Numbered from the stretch's first letter, positions 53,353-62,996 are shown. The stretch: DNA of 64,000 nucleotides from Amphibacillus sp052055485 (GCF_052055485.1 NZ_CP197171.1:2728001-2792000), one strand, 5' to 3'. Numbers and translations: made by a program. The notes: a model not told the origin generated them from the letters alone.

Positions 53353-55623
53353 ATGATGATGAAGAAAAATATTAACTTACTCCTATTTATCTTTATAACA
53401 ATTTTATTTGCTGTTTACTTAATCTCTCAAAACTCAAATCCTCATATGGGCATACATGTGGCGAAAAACGAGCAAGATGATTTTTATGTTACAGGTTTAG
53501 CTGAACTGGGTTGGGGATGGAGCAATGAAATTGAATCCGGAGACGTTATTAAATTGATTGATGGAGAACACCCAGCCAACAATAAGATCGTTGATCAATA
53601 TAGTAGAATCGAACAAGCCCAAACCATGACAGTTAATCGAAATAGGGTGGAGAGGACTTATCAAATTGATTATTCAACTATTACGTTACAACAAGTTCTC
53701 TTTTATTTGGTGTTGCCGATCTTATACTTTGTGCTAGCTACGTTGTTGAGTTTAACCTTGTATCGAAATTATACAAATAAAAGTGCATTTGTCTTAATCT
53801 ATTTCATGCAACTATTAGGTGTGGGTTATCTCGGTTCAAGCTTATCGGTAAAACTTTTTCCAATTGGTCTAATGACAGTAGATTTTACCTTATTAATCGC
53901 TCCGATTTTGTTTCTACATTTCATCTATGATTATATGAAGGAAAAAGGCATCGTATGGTTCTCAAGGAAAATACTCTATTGGCTCTATCTTTTTACCCTG
54001 CTTATTTTTATCAGCGTCACTTTTGAACTGATTCAACTTCCGACTAAGCAAGTATTATTAGCGGTCTTTATGATGATTATCACTATTATTAGTTGGTTAT
54101 TATTTAAAGGATTCAAGCTAGCCAAGACAGAAGATCGTGATTTACAATCTATGTATCGTATGATGTTAAGGACGCTTATGATTGCTATTGCACCATACAC
54201 CTTTTTATATGCTCTTCCCAACCTGATTTTAAATACTAGTTTTATTCGGTCTGAATTATCGATTGCTTTTATTTTCTATCTCCCAATTATCTTTTTATAC
54301 TTATTAACGACTGGGAAAATGTACTTGATAAAAATTCATATTAAACAATTGAGTTACTATCTTGTTTTAGCTTTTATCTTTACATTGCCGCTATCAGGGC
54401 TCTATTATCTTTTAGCGAAACCGGAATTTCAGTTCTCAACTTTCGGTCTATCTTTTATACCCATATTTAGTATTCTTTTAATTGGTTTATACGTTAAAAA
54501 TTATTTAGATAGGCGGTTAAGAGTTACTTTATTCGTTGACAAAAATTATTATCAGGAAAGTCTTTATCGTTTTAGTGAACATTTAAAAGATCAAAATAAT
54601 ACAGTTAGTATATTAAGAGCTTTTCAAAGAGAGATAGAAGATGTTTTAAATGCAGAGGATGTCAGGTATTATCAAATGGATCAAGGAAGGCTTTTAGATA
54701 CTGCAGAACAAAGTTACCAAGCCCTTTTGAAAAAAATACAGCCAAAGCAACTTCATGTCGGGAAAATTATCCAGTCAGGGCGGACGTGGTGCATAACTGT
54801 TGGGCGAAAAGCCAATGATGATGTACTGTTTTTTGGTACCCTTGCTGATGGAAGACGCTTAAACAGTGAGGAACATGAATGGCTTGCTACACTTGCTTAC
54901 TATACGAGTGTGTCACTAGAAAATATGGCGAAAATTGAAGATTTATTGATTCAATTAAGTCAAAATCAAGCCTCGCAGTCAAATTGGATCAATCGATTAA
55001 TTTTTAATTGGTCAGAGAATGAACGTAAAAAACTGGCTAGTGATATACACGATTCTTTTCTCCAAAAGGTGATTCTTTTAAAACGAAAGATTGATGATAA
55101 TCACTTGTTTAGTAAGGATTCAAGTAGAAAAGCGTTGGAGCAAGATTTTGAGGATATCATTTTCGATATTAGAGAAACATGTCGAGAGTTAACTCCACCC
55201 CTTTTGATGGAAGTAGGTTTAGAAGCTGCATTAAGAGAGTTAGTCAAGAAGTGTAATTTAAGAACCAATATTCTATTCACGATGAGAATAACAGATTTTT
55301 TCAATGAAAATCTATTAAGCTCTGAATACAAACATATGATATTCAGAACGATACAAGAATTATTCAATAATGCAATCAAGCATTCGCATGCTGATAAAGT
55401 AACTATTACATTAAGCATAACAGAAGAGCAGTTTGAGCTCATTTACTTTGACAATGGTGTAGGACTACCAGAAAAAAATCATCAAGAAGTCGAAAAACAA
55501 ATGGGGCTGATTGGAATAAAAAATCGGATTGAAAGTTTTGGTGGCATGATTCTATTTCATACTGAACCAAAATCTAATAAGGGATTAGAAATGGTTACCA
55601 AAGTGCCAATAACTGATGTCTAA
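53353..55623 (+). CDS. comP: ComP-type quorum-sensing histidine kinase
   Basis: A membrane sensor kinase of about 756 residues. The N-terminal helix is followed by an extracellular PDZ-like segment (LAELGWGWSNEIESGDVIKLIDGEHP), then about seven membrane helices to residue ~375. The cytoplasmic part is a HisKA_3 kinase: LASDIHDSFLQKV with the phospho-His at about 566, IRETCRELTPPLL, and the ATPase motifs FNNAIKHSHADKVT and YFDNGVGLPE. This is ComP architecture. Starts at GTG 53332 or the ATG cluster 53353-53361 are possible; AAGG favours the latter. Confidence 0.88.
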   Translation: MMMKKNINLLLFIFITILFAVYLISQNSNPHMGIHVAKNEQDDFYVTGLAELGWGWSNEIESGDVIKLIDGEHPANNKIVDQYSRIEQAQTMTVNRNRVERTYQIDYSTITLQQVLFYLVLPILYFVLATLLSLTLYRNYTNKSAFVLIYFMQLLGVGYLGSSLSVKLFPIGLMTVDFTLLIAPILFLHFIYDYMKEKGIVWFSRKILYWLYLFTLLIFISVTFELIQLPTKQVLLAVFMMIITIISWLLFKGFKLAKTEDRDLQSMYRMMLRTLMIAIAPYTFLYALPNLILNTSFIRSELSIAFIFYLPIIFLYLLTTGKMYLIKIHIKQLSYYLVLAFIFTLPLSGLYYLLAKPEFQFSTFGLSFIPIFSILLIGLYVKNYLDRRLRVTLFVDKNYYQESLYRFSEHLKDQNNTVSILRAFQREIEDVLNAEDVRYYQMDQGRLLDTAEQSYQALLKKIQPKQLHVGKIIQSGRTWCITVGRKANDDVLFFGTLADGRRLNSEEHEWLATLAYYTSVSLENMAKIEDLLIQLSQNQASQSNWINRLIFNWSENERKKLASDIHDSFLQKVILLKRKIDDNHLFSKDSSRKALEQDFEDIIFDIRETCRELTPPLLMEVGLEAALRELVKKCNLRTNILFTMRITDFFNENLLSSEYKHMIFRTIQELFNNAIKHSHADKVTITLSITEEQFELIYFDNGVGLPEKNHQEVEKQMGLIGIKNRIESFGGMILFHTEPKSNKGLEMVTKVPITDV

Positions 55624-55666
55624 TAAGTGGATTAAAATAATCGAGTGACAGAGGAGAGGAAACGCA

Positions 55667-56311
55667 TTGATTAATATATTAATTGTTGATGATCATCAAC
55701 TCGTTGGCGAAGGGACAAAACAAATGCTCGCTAGTGAACCAGAGTTTAATGTTAAAGTGGTTGTTTCAAGTCAAGAAGTTAAGGAACTTGCCAAAGACGA
55801 AAGGTATGATCTTTACATCATTGATTTAAATATGCCTGAAAAAAATGGTTTACAACTATCAACTGAAATCTTATCAATTGATCCAAATGCTAAGATATTA
55901 ATATATACTGGGCTTGATATTTCACCATATTTTAATCATTTGATTGACCTAGGTGTTTCAGGTTTTATTAGTAAAACTTATACTAAAGAGCAACTTATTC
56001 GCTCAGTTTGGTCCATTACTGAAGGTTTTTCTCTAATTCCAACAGAACTCATTTCCCAACTCAGACAGACTGATAGCGAGGTACAACTTAAAGATGGTAA
56101 GACAATTTCTATAACAGATGTAGAAAAGAAAGTCATGTTTCAGGTAGCTGAAGGCTTGCGAAATGATGATATTGCAGTAAATTTATCTATGAGTAAAAGA
56201 AATGTAGAGAGATATTTAACAGATTTATTTAAAAAACTTCAAGTGAGTTCAAGGCAAGAAGCGATTAAGAAGGGTAGGAAATTGGGATTGATACCTGAGG
56301 TTCTAATTTGA
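55667..56311 (+). CDS. comA: ComA-type response regulator
   Basis: A 214-residue NarL/FixJ-family regulator, the same length as B. subtilis ComA. The receiver has VDDHQLVGEGTKQML, phospho-acceptor Asp53 in YIIDLNMPEKNG and ILIYTG. The C-terminal HTH (about 168-195: NDDIAVNLSMSKRNVERYLTDLFKKLQVSSRQEA) closely follows ComA. TTG start after GAGGAGAGGAAACGCA. It lies 43 bp after comP and completes the signalling pair. Confidence 0.88.
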   Translation: MINILIVDDHQLVGEGTKQMLASEPEFNVKVVVSSQEVKELAKDERYDLYIIDLNMPEKNGLQLSTEILSIDPNAKILIYTGLDISPYFNHLIDLGVSGFISKTYTKEQLIRSVWSITEGFSLIPTELISQLRQTDSEVQLKDGKTISITDVEKKVMFQVAEGLRNDDIAVNLSMSKRNVERYLTDLFKKLQVSSRQEAIKKGRKLGLIPEVLI

Positions 56312-56419
56312 GAGACGAATTCATCTTCAACAATTACTGATAGAAGAACATTTAAGGCAAAGTTATTTTAGTAGAAAAAATAATTAATGATAAAAATATA
56401 GCTATCTTTCTATTTATAC

Positions 56420-56466
56420 CCGACAAACTTTTACGGTAAACCGCATGAGATTGTCGGTTATTTTTG
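56420..56466 (+). terminator. Terminator after comA, with a ComA-box-like loop
   Basis: CCGACAA (56420-56426) pairs with TTGTCGG (56451-56457), followed by TTATTTTT. The loop contains TTACGGTAAACCGCAT (56431-56446), which matches 10 of 12 fixed positions of the B. subtilis ComA box TTGCGG-N4-CCGCAA. No other feature is evident in the 293-bp gap. Confidence 0.6.
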
Positions 56467-56604
56467 TAATGGGATGATATATAATTGATTTAAGGGATGT
56501 TTTAGTGAAAAAAAGAATCTTTGGCTATGAAATAGATTGCTGATTATAATCCCAAACATAAAAATTGAACGAATCATTTAACTAACAGCAATGGGGGGAT
56601 AGTA

Positions 56605-57450
56605 TTGAAAAAAGTCTTACTTTTCTTAATTTTAGCAATTATTTTTATTAGCTTTTTCTTATTATATCCACCGTCCAATCAAAAAGCAGGGCAAGATGAA
56701 ATAGGGTCTCCAGAAGATGAAAAAACAGTTGATGCTTTTCTTACTTCTGTCGGAATGGAGCAAACGTTAATTGATCAAATTCCATTTGGGCAAAAAGAAA
56801 CGATTTATGACACGTTGGATCATTCAGCAACATTTAAAACGATTCATGTTCAAACATTTTCAGATGAGGATGGTTTCGAAAAAACAACGGATCAGTTGTT
56901 TGATCATACAGATGAAATGATTTCTGTTATGAAAACAATTCCGGCAGCTGATTTAACCATCTATGTTGTGATGTTTGAATTAAACGTAGATGATAAAATA
57001 CAAATAGCTATCTATCCTTCATTTATTTGGAGTGAAAGCGTATCTATTCATAATGATAAGTTTGCTATTGTGCTTGACCCTTATTGGTTTGGAGAACCGC
57101 AAAAAAATGGGATGTATGTTTTAGAAAAAAATGTTGAAGGAAAAAGAATTCAATGTGATGCTTTAACTGCTGTTCAAGCTGGACAGTATGGCTATATGCA
57201 CAACTTCCCAGACGATACGTCTTCAAAGGGTTTTTATGAAATACATACTTATATGTACGCAATTCCAGAGACCTTAGATCCAGTAGAAGGCGGGATTAAG
57301 GTTAAATATACCCATGATACAAGCAAGTTATTTAATGCGAAATATGATATGACTTTGGAACACTATCTTGGATACCCGTCAGAAATATTAATCGAGGGTA
57401 ATACAAAGAATCTTAGGACGATAACGGAGAAATATCCGCTTTATCCATGA
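56605..57450 (+). CDS. Membrane-anchored or secreted protein of unknown function
   Basis: A 281-residue protein with an N-terminal hydrophobic segment (KKVLLFLILAIIFISFFLLYPP) and no lipobox cysteine, so it is anchored or secreted. The remainder is soluble, acidic and aromatic-rich, with no domain I recognise. TTG start after ATGGGGGGATAGTA. Its position after comA makes it a possible regulated target; this is inference. Confidence 0.65.
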   Translation: MKKVLLFLILAIIFISFFLLYPPSNQKAGQDEIGSPEDEKTVDAFLTSVGMEQTLIDQIPFGQKETIYDTLDHSATFKTIHVQTFSDEDGFEKTTDQLFDHTDEMISVMKTIPAADLTIYVVMFELNVDDKIQIAIYPSFIWSESVSIHNDKFAIVLDPYWFGEPQKNGMYVLEKNVEGKRIQCDALTAVQAGQYGYMHNFPDDTSSKGFYEIHTYMYAIPETLDPVEGGIKVKYTHDTSKLFNAKYDMTLEHYLGYPSEILIEGNTKNLRTITEKYPLYP

Positions 57451-57489
57451 TTTAACTAGATTGACCTGTTTCATGGATGAATGATCACT

Positions 57490-57598
57490 TGCTTATTGGG
57501 AGAGTTTTGTGAAGGATTTTCCTGATTATACTTTAGGGGGATTTTAAATCATCAAGGAGATTATTATTGGGTGGGAAATGCTCCATATGAAATAAATG
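57490..57598 (+). pseudogene. Short fragment of a degraded coding sequence
   Basis: One frame reads SFVKDFPDYTLGGF then stops. A second frame, shifted near the GGGGGATTTT run, reads LNHQGDYYWVGNAPYEING before a stop at 57600-57602. The aromatic-rich, gene-like composition suggests the decayed 3' end of a gene. Its identity cannot be determined. Confidence 0.25.
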
Positions 57599-57633
57599 GC
57601 TGACTATCCTTTCATATATAAGGATAGTCAGTT
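57599..57633 (+). promoter_or_regulatory. Perfect hairpin upstream of the M50-like protease gene
   Basis: CTGACTATCCTT pairs with AAGGATAGTCAG (12 bp), about 32 bp before the protease start. It may terminate upstream transcription or affect expression of the next gene. Confidence 0.5.
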
Positions 57634-57664
57634 AATTAATAGAAAAACACAAAGGAGTGCGTGT

Positions 57665-58126
57665 ATGCTGCAAGATATGCTAGGTTACTGCATAGGGCTT
57701 TTCGTCTATTCGCCAATCAATATATTAATCCATGAATGTGGTCATGCATTTTTTGTTAAGTTATTTGGCGGAAAGATAAGAAATATATCCATTGGAACAG
57801 GTGAGCCCAAACTTACATGGGGAAAAATCATTATAAATAAATATTTCTTTCTATTTGGTTTGGCTGATTTTGATCGTCGCACATTAAAGGTAGATCATAA
57901 ATTCGCTATTTTTTTAATTTTTTTAGGAGGTGCTCTGTTTAATATCATTACATTAATCGTTGTGATTTTAATCTTTAATCAGTACGATCCGGGACATTTC
58001 CTAAAGGGTTATTATATCGGATTTACGATAACCTTAATAGTGAGCGCATTAGTTCCCATGACGTATCCCCATGGCTATGATAGTGACGGGAAACATATCA
58101 TTCGATTATTTACAAATAAATTTTAA
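57665..58126 (+). CDS. M50-like integral-membrane zinc metalloprotease (small)
   Basis: A 153-residue membrane protein. HECGHAFFVKLFGG at about residues 24-37 gives the HExxH zinc motif plus the following small-residue region. The later YDSDGKHI (about 139-146) can supply the third ligand Asp, as in small M50 relatives. Three or four membrane helices are predicted. ATG at 57665 follows AAAGGAG; the longer frame to 57596 overlaps the hairpin. A role in processing membrane peptides is plausible but not shown. Confidence 0.75.
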   Translation: MLQDMLGYCIGLFVYSPINILIHECGHAFFVKLFGGKIRNISIGTGEPKLTWGKIIINKYFFLFGLADFDRRTLKVDHKFAIFLIFLGGALFNIITLIVVILIFNQYDPGHFLKGYYIGFTITLIVSALVPMTYPHGYDSDGKHIIRLFTNKF

Positions 58127-58563
58127 CAACAATAGAAAGTTGAAAGTGATCAAATATTAAGATTTGATTGCCTGTAGCCTCTACAACCGAATGGATCATT
58201 GATAGTATCAGTCATCATTAATCGCTATGGCTGTAAAGTATAGACATGCGATTCCCAATCACCATATCCTTTTGGATAGATAAAATCGCTTAGTTGACAT
58301 GATGTTAATAGCTGAATTAATGATCAGGTTGGTATTTTTTTACATATTTATATATTATAATCTGATTAAGTATAAACAAAGCAATTCATTCTAAATGGTA
58401 GTAAGCATTAAAATCATTTATTATTCAAATGATGAGTATTGTGTAAAAAAAGAATCTATTTCCTCTTTGGATGGCGACCTATTGTTTTTAATTGTATGTC
58501 TGCCGGTCAATTTAACTATAGACTGATTTCAAAAAAATTAAACTGATAGAGGTGATTTCAAAG

Positions 58564-59445
58564 ATGCTGATTGAAGTTAATCATTTAACTAAATATTATG
58601 GAAAAGAAGAAATTTTCCGTAATATTTCTTTTCGTGTTGATCGCCCTAAAATCATTGGACTTGTAGGTCCGAATGGGGTGGGGAAAACGACGTTATTAGA
58701 CATTTTGACAAACTTAATTCCATATCAACAAGGGGAAATCAAGATCCTGAATAGGAATCATCGCGATAAAGAATTATTTAAGGAAATGGGTTATATGCAA
58801 GATCATGTCGTGTTATATGACTATTTAACTGGCTACGATCATCTGCAATTTCTTGGTCAAATTCATAAATTGCCGCATCAAAAACTACTTGATACTGCGG
58901 AATTAATTGGCACCTCCACTTACTTAAACAAAAAAGTCAAGCATTACTCATTGGGAATGAAACGGAAGTTATTGCTAACGATGTCACTCTTACATGATCC
59001 TAAGCTTCTTTTATTAGACGAACCTTTAAATGGTCTTGATCCAACCAGTACGATCCAGTTAAGAAATACCTTGAAATCGGTATTTGAACAAGGAACAACC
59101 ATCCTATTATCTTCACACCAGTTATTTGAAATTGATCAATTGACAAAGGATATCTTCTTTTTAAAGGACGGACAGTTAATCGAGAAAGATTTAACAGACT
59201 ATCTTCACCACCAATATGTCTTAACATTTGAAAAAACGGAGCCATTGATTGAAATATTAAAGGAACAAAAACTTACCTTTAGGCTGAATCAAAGGGATCT
59301 GGTTTGCGAGATTCAAGATAAGCAAACCTTGCAAAAAACCTTGCGTTTATTAGATGAGCGACAAATTTATTTTAAATCACTTGACCAACAGCATAGTGGT
59401 AGCCAGTCCCTCTATCAAAACCTGTATTTGGGTGAAAAGGTATGA
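58564..59445 (+). CDS. ABC transporter ATP-binding protein
   Basis: A 293-residue ATPase with Walker A GPNGVGKTT at residues 35-43, signature HYSLGMKRKLLLTM, Walker B LLLLDEPLNGLDP and the switch-His region SSHQLFEIDQLTKD. The C-terminal 70 residues are of the ABC-2 exporter type. ATG at 58564 follows GAGGTGATTT. It overlaps the permease gene by 4 bases (ATGA). The 58127-58563 gap upstream holds no gene I can support, only AT-rich sequence. Substrate unknown. Confidence 0.92.
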   Translation: MLIEVNHLTKYYGKEEIFRNISFRVDRPKIIGLVGPNGVGKTTLLDILTNLIPYQQGEIKILNRNHRDKELFKEMGYMQDHVVLYDYLTGYDHLQFLGQIHKLPHQKLLDTAELIGTSTYLNKKVKHYSLGMKRKLLLTMSLLHDPKLLLLDEPLNGLDPTSTIQLRNTLKSVFEQGTTILLSSHQLFEIDQLTKDIFFLKDGQLIEKDLTDYLHHQYVLTFEKTEPLIEILKEQKLTFRLNQRDLVCEIQDKQTLQKTLRLLDERQIYFKSLDQQHSGSQSLYQNLYLGEKV

Positions 59446-61946
59446 AGGGTGTTTGGTTTGAATTAAAGAAGCTATCGAAGCAACGGATATTATTTGCTAT
59501 GTTACTCGCTGCTTTTGTAGCGGTATTCGCTTTATTTTGTACATATAAGCTCAATGAAACGGATCTTTCCGAGCAAGCTTATGGCGAGTTGAAAGTATTT
59601 CAGGTAGAGACGGATCGTATTCATAATCAGCTTCGAGAAGAAAAGGAATTCACCTCTAATTGGTCAGAAGCTCATCAACAACAGCTGGATCAGATCATTG
59701 ATTTACAGCATAAACTATCAAATTGGGATATTGCGATTTTTGAACAAAATTGGCAAGCAGTTATTGAAGAACGGTATGATTTTTTACAAGCGAGTGAACA
59801 CTTTGTTGCACAGGGTGGGGAGCTTTTTCAACCCTCAGCGCAAGAACGGGCGATGCTGCTCGAGAAAACAGAGTGGTTGCTGAACAATAATCTTCAATTT
59901 GAGAATGAAGAAACGCCTCTATCGCCCCATTTATTTTTAAAAAAGGTTGCTGACTTACTGTTTAATTTAGCTGGGCTTGTCTTATTAGTTGTTTTTTTAA
60001 GTCATACGGTTTGGCAAGAAAAAGAAGAGCAAACTTGGCTGTTACTCAGGATTCAACCGAAGCGACTATCCAGCTGGTATATTGAGAAATTTATTGCTCA
60101 GATGATCGTTTCACTGGGATTTGTTTTTGTTGTGCTATTGTTTGGATTTAGTATATCGGCATTAACTAGTGATATCCCACTAGCTTTAGGCTATCCGCAC
60201 CTTGTACAAGTGGGGAATGAGCTACAACTCATCTCAACACAAGCCTATTTAGTCAACCAGATTTTATTGTTTTTATCTGCCTGTCTGATCACTTTCAGTT
60301 TAATTATATGGATGAGTCGCCTGTTTAATCGACAATTTATCGGCTCCATCACGGTATTCCTTGTCTTACTATTCGGCTATTATTTCACCAGTGAAATTGC
60401 TTTTATCCAAGTCAGCTGGAATCCCTTTTATTTGTATCAGTTGATGGGAGAATCAAGCCAGATTTTACTGGCAGGTGAAACCTATCATTATTTAGTGGCT
60501 ATCATCTGGTCAGCTTTATTCCTTGGCGTGGTCATTTTGTTAAACAATCGAACAATCGGTCAAAGTGAGCGACATTTACGAACACCAGCAATAACGGACC
60601 TGAAAATAAAAGATAAAAAGACATTATGGGGGCAACTCCTGTCTTTTGAATCGCTCAAAATAAGACGAGAAGGCAGGCTGTTTCAATTGCTATCGATTTT
60701 GCTTTTTTTAGCTGTGTTTGGTTTTGTCGTGGCAGCAATGGTTTCAGACCATATCGAACAGACGCATATTGAGGCTTTGGAAACAAAGGCAGAAGAAGCT
60801 GATATATATAGCAAACGTTATGAGGAAATGGCTGAAGAATTTAATAAACAGGCTGATTGGGTAGAAGTAGTAGAAGATGAATCAGACTATAATATGGAGA
60901 GAGCGCTAGTCACAGCTGATTTTTATCAGGAATATAAGCAAAGAATTGAACAAGCGATTCAAGCTTACCATACTCAGGATTGGCAAGATTTCTATCAATT
61001 TCAGCTCTTTCAGATCGAATTTCAGTCAGGTCAATTTGACACAGGGTTGCTTGATAATAATCTGCAAACTTTTTTTGGCCGGTTTAAATTTTCGGTTGCT
61101 GAACAAGAAAAGCTATATTTGATCGAGCATCAAATTGAACCGGTATTTGGAGCGGATTATCTGCCGACTATATATGAGTATGAAGCAGATGAAGAGGGTA
61201 TTTTATTTGAAAATCAAAGAATTGATCACAGTGGTTTATTTCTACTGTATGTATTGTTTGATCAATATATCTACTTGATCTTGCTGTTACTTATTGTTGG
61301 CTTATTAGGTATGGGTTTAGCTGAAGAGTATGGTAAATATCCAACGATTCGGATAGTCGCTACGTTACCTTTCTCTCAGCAACGGTACTTTTATGCTAAA
61401 TTAGTTCATGCGGTTTATCGATCCCTTTTGCTTGGAATCGGCTTTGTCGTTTTTATTGTTATTCTAGCCACTGTATTCAATCGTTTTGGGGATTGGCATT
61501 ATCCGATTTTGCATTATGATCATTCGAGTTTGATTTACAACGCAGACTATTCCGGGGTGATTGCTGATCAGAATGGTTACCATTTCATCAGTATAGGCTC
61601 CTATGTTTTGCAAGCTATCAGCTTATTTAGTTTAGTGCTTATTTCCTTAATGATTTTGACCCATTGTTTAGCTTTATTTGTCAAAAAACCACTCTTTGTT
61701 TATGTATTAGCTGCGGGTTTAGCGGGAGTGGGATATGGCTTAACGGTTGCCGTGATTCCCGAATTCAGTCATCTGTCACCCTTTCTTTATTTAAATATCC
61801 CGAAAATCCTGAATGGTGAGCAAATGATTCACCTTGATAATCCAGCGATACAAACGGGGACAGGGCTTCTGGTTCTGGGCATTTCAATTAGTTTACTTCT
61901 ATTGCTTAGTTCTCTTGCCTCTAAAAAAGAGCGAGCTGTGAACTAA
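59442..61946 (+). CDS. Double-length ABC-2-type permease
   Basis: An 834-residue membrane protein apparently made of two permease halves. Each begins with a basic helix-leader (WFELKKLSKQRILFAMLLA and LSFESLKIRREGRLFQLLS), then a membrane helix, a long extracellular charged segment and a cluster of about five membrane helices. The repeat boundary lies at about residue 400. Fusion supplies both halves of the transporter in one chain. Start overlaps the ATPase stop, so 1:1 coupling is likely. Substrate unknown. Confidence 0.85.
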   Translation: MKGVWFELKKLSKQRILFAMLLAAFVAVFALFCTYKLNETDLSEQAYGELKVFQVETDRIHNQLREEKEFTSNWSEAHQQQLDQIIDLQHKLSNWDIAIFEQNWQAVIEERYDFLQASEHFVAQGGELFQPSAQERAMLLEKTEWLLNNNLQFENEETPLSPHLFLKKVADLLFNLAGLVLLVVFLSHTVWQEKEEQTWLLLRIQPKRLSSWYIEKFIAQMIVSLGFVFVVLLFGFSISALTSDIPLALGYPHLVQVGNELQLISTQAYLVNQILLFLSACLITFSLIIWMSRLFNRQFIGSITVFLVLLFGYYFTSEIAFIQVSWNPFYLYQLMGESSQILLAGETYHYLVAIIWSALFLGVVILLNNRTIGQSERHLRTPAITDLKIKDKKTLWGQLLSFESLKIRREGRLFQLLSILLFLAVFGFVVAAMVSDHIEQTHIEALETKAEEADIYSKRYEEMAEEFNKQADWVEVVEDESDYNMERALVTADFYQEYKQRIEQAIQAYHTQDWQDFYQFQLFQIEFQSGQFDTGLLDNNLQTFFGRFKFSVAEQEKLYLIEHQIEPVFGADYLPTIYEYEADEEGILFENQRIDHSGLFLLYVLFDQYIYLILLLLIVGLLGMGLAEEYGKYPTIRIVATLPFSQQRYFYAKLVHAVYRSLLLGIGFVVFIVILATVFNRFGDWHYPILHYDHSSLIYNADYSGVIADQNGYHFISIGSYVLQAISLFSLVLISLMILTHCLALFVKKPLFVYVLAAGLAGVGYGLTVAVIPEFSHLSPFLYLNIPKILNGEQMIHLDNPAIQTGTGLLVLGISISLLLLLSSLASKKERAVN

Positions 61947-62067
61947 ATGATCAAACGTTTATCTTAGGAGTGGTTGACAAGTGAAAGCAAATGACTAGAG
62001 AATGATCAAACCCCAATGTGCTAACTTCTCTGGTGGCTCATTGTCATCTTGAATGTCGACACCCTTA

Positions 62068-62107
62068 CCTCTCCACTTTAAATGTCTGTGGAAATAAAGT
62101 GGAGGGG
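62068..62107. terminator. Hairpin between the ABC permease and the HAD gene
   Basis: CCTCTCCACTTTA pairs with TAAAGTGGAGGGG (13 bp with one G-T pair) across a 14-base loop. It is not followed by T on the + strand; it may terminate in the minus direction or act as a spacer structure. Confidence 0.4.
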
Positions 62108-62177
62108 GTATATGTTACAATAGATGAAGAATGTATGCTTATTGAAAAAATCATCCAATTTAAAAATGAGGTGCTTA

Positions 62178-62843
62178 ATGATGCAATCTATTATTTTCGA
62201 TTTTAATGGGACTTTGTTCAGCGATACAGCCCTACATGAACAAGCTTGGCAACAATTTATTCAAGAACTAGTTGATCGAAAATTTACAGAGGAAGAATTC
62301 CATCAAATTCATGGACGGACGAATCATTTGATCATTGAAGGGGTTCTAGGGAAGACAATTACTAAAGCCGAAGGAGAAGAATTATCTGAACGAAAAGAAG
62401 CGATTTATCGTGATCTGGTATTGAAAGAAAATCAAATGCAGCTGATTGCTGGCGCAACAGATTATTTTGCTTTCTTAAAAGACAACCAACAGCTAATGAA
62501 TATTGCAACAGCTTCGCCAAAAACCAATTTAGACTTCTATTTTGACGTGTTCCAACTAGATCGCTGGTTTGATTATAAGCAAGTGGTCTATAATGATGGT
62601 TCGCTAGCAAGTAAACCAGCCCCTGATTATTACATACAAGCAGCTTTAAATGTGGGAGCTAATCCTAAACAAATGATTATTTTTGAAGATTCATTGATTG
62701 GTCTACAGGGTGCACGTCATGCGCAAGCAAAGCAGATTATCGCTGTGGCGACAGCTGGTAATCATGAGGAACTAAATAAAACGGGGCTAGTGGATTTTGT
62801 CATTGATGATTTTACAGATTCTCGTATTCAACAAATGATTTAA
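62178..62843 (+). CDS. HAD-superfamily hydrolase (beta-phosphoglucomutase-like)
   Basis: A 221-residue HAD phosphatase with motif I FDFNGTLFSDT (DxNGT variant of DxDGT; nucleophile Asp kept, the second Asp replaced by Asn). It has a helical cap, motif II ATASPKTN, Lys in SKPAPDYY and motif IV IFEDSLIGLQGARHA. Members are phosphoglucomutases or sugar-phosphate phosphatases. GAGGTG precedes ATG at 62178. Substrate unknown. Confidence 0.85.
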   Translation: MMQSIIFDFNGTLFSDTALHEQAWQQFIQELVDRKFTEEEFHQIHGRTNHLIIEGVLGKTITKAEGEELSERKEAIYRDLVLKENQMQLIAGATDYFAFLKDNQQLMNIATASPKTNLDFYFDVFQLDRWFDYKQVVYNDGSLASKPAPDYYIQAALNVGANPKQMIIFEDSLIGLQGARHAQAKQIIAVATAGNHEELNKTGLVDFVIDDFTDSRIQQMI

Positions 62844-62996
62844 TACAAAAGAAGGAAAGTTCATTAATCACAAATTGTTTAGTTTTTCCTTGTCAGTATA
62901 AGTAAAAAAATAAACGCAGGAAATTGTGCTTAAATGGGTTTGTAATGTAAAGGTAATCAATGTGTCATGTAAATGAGGGTTATATTCAGCAATGAC

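Noticed and set aside
58329..58361. Promoter of the ABC exporter (TTGGTA...TATAAT)
   Set aside because: The spacer is about 21 bp, too long for a reliable call.
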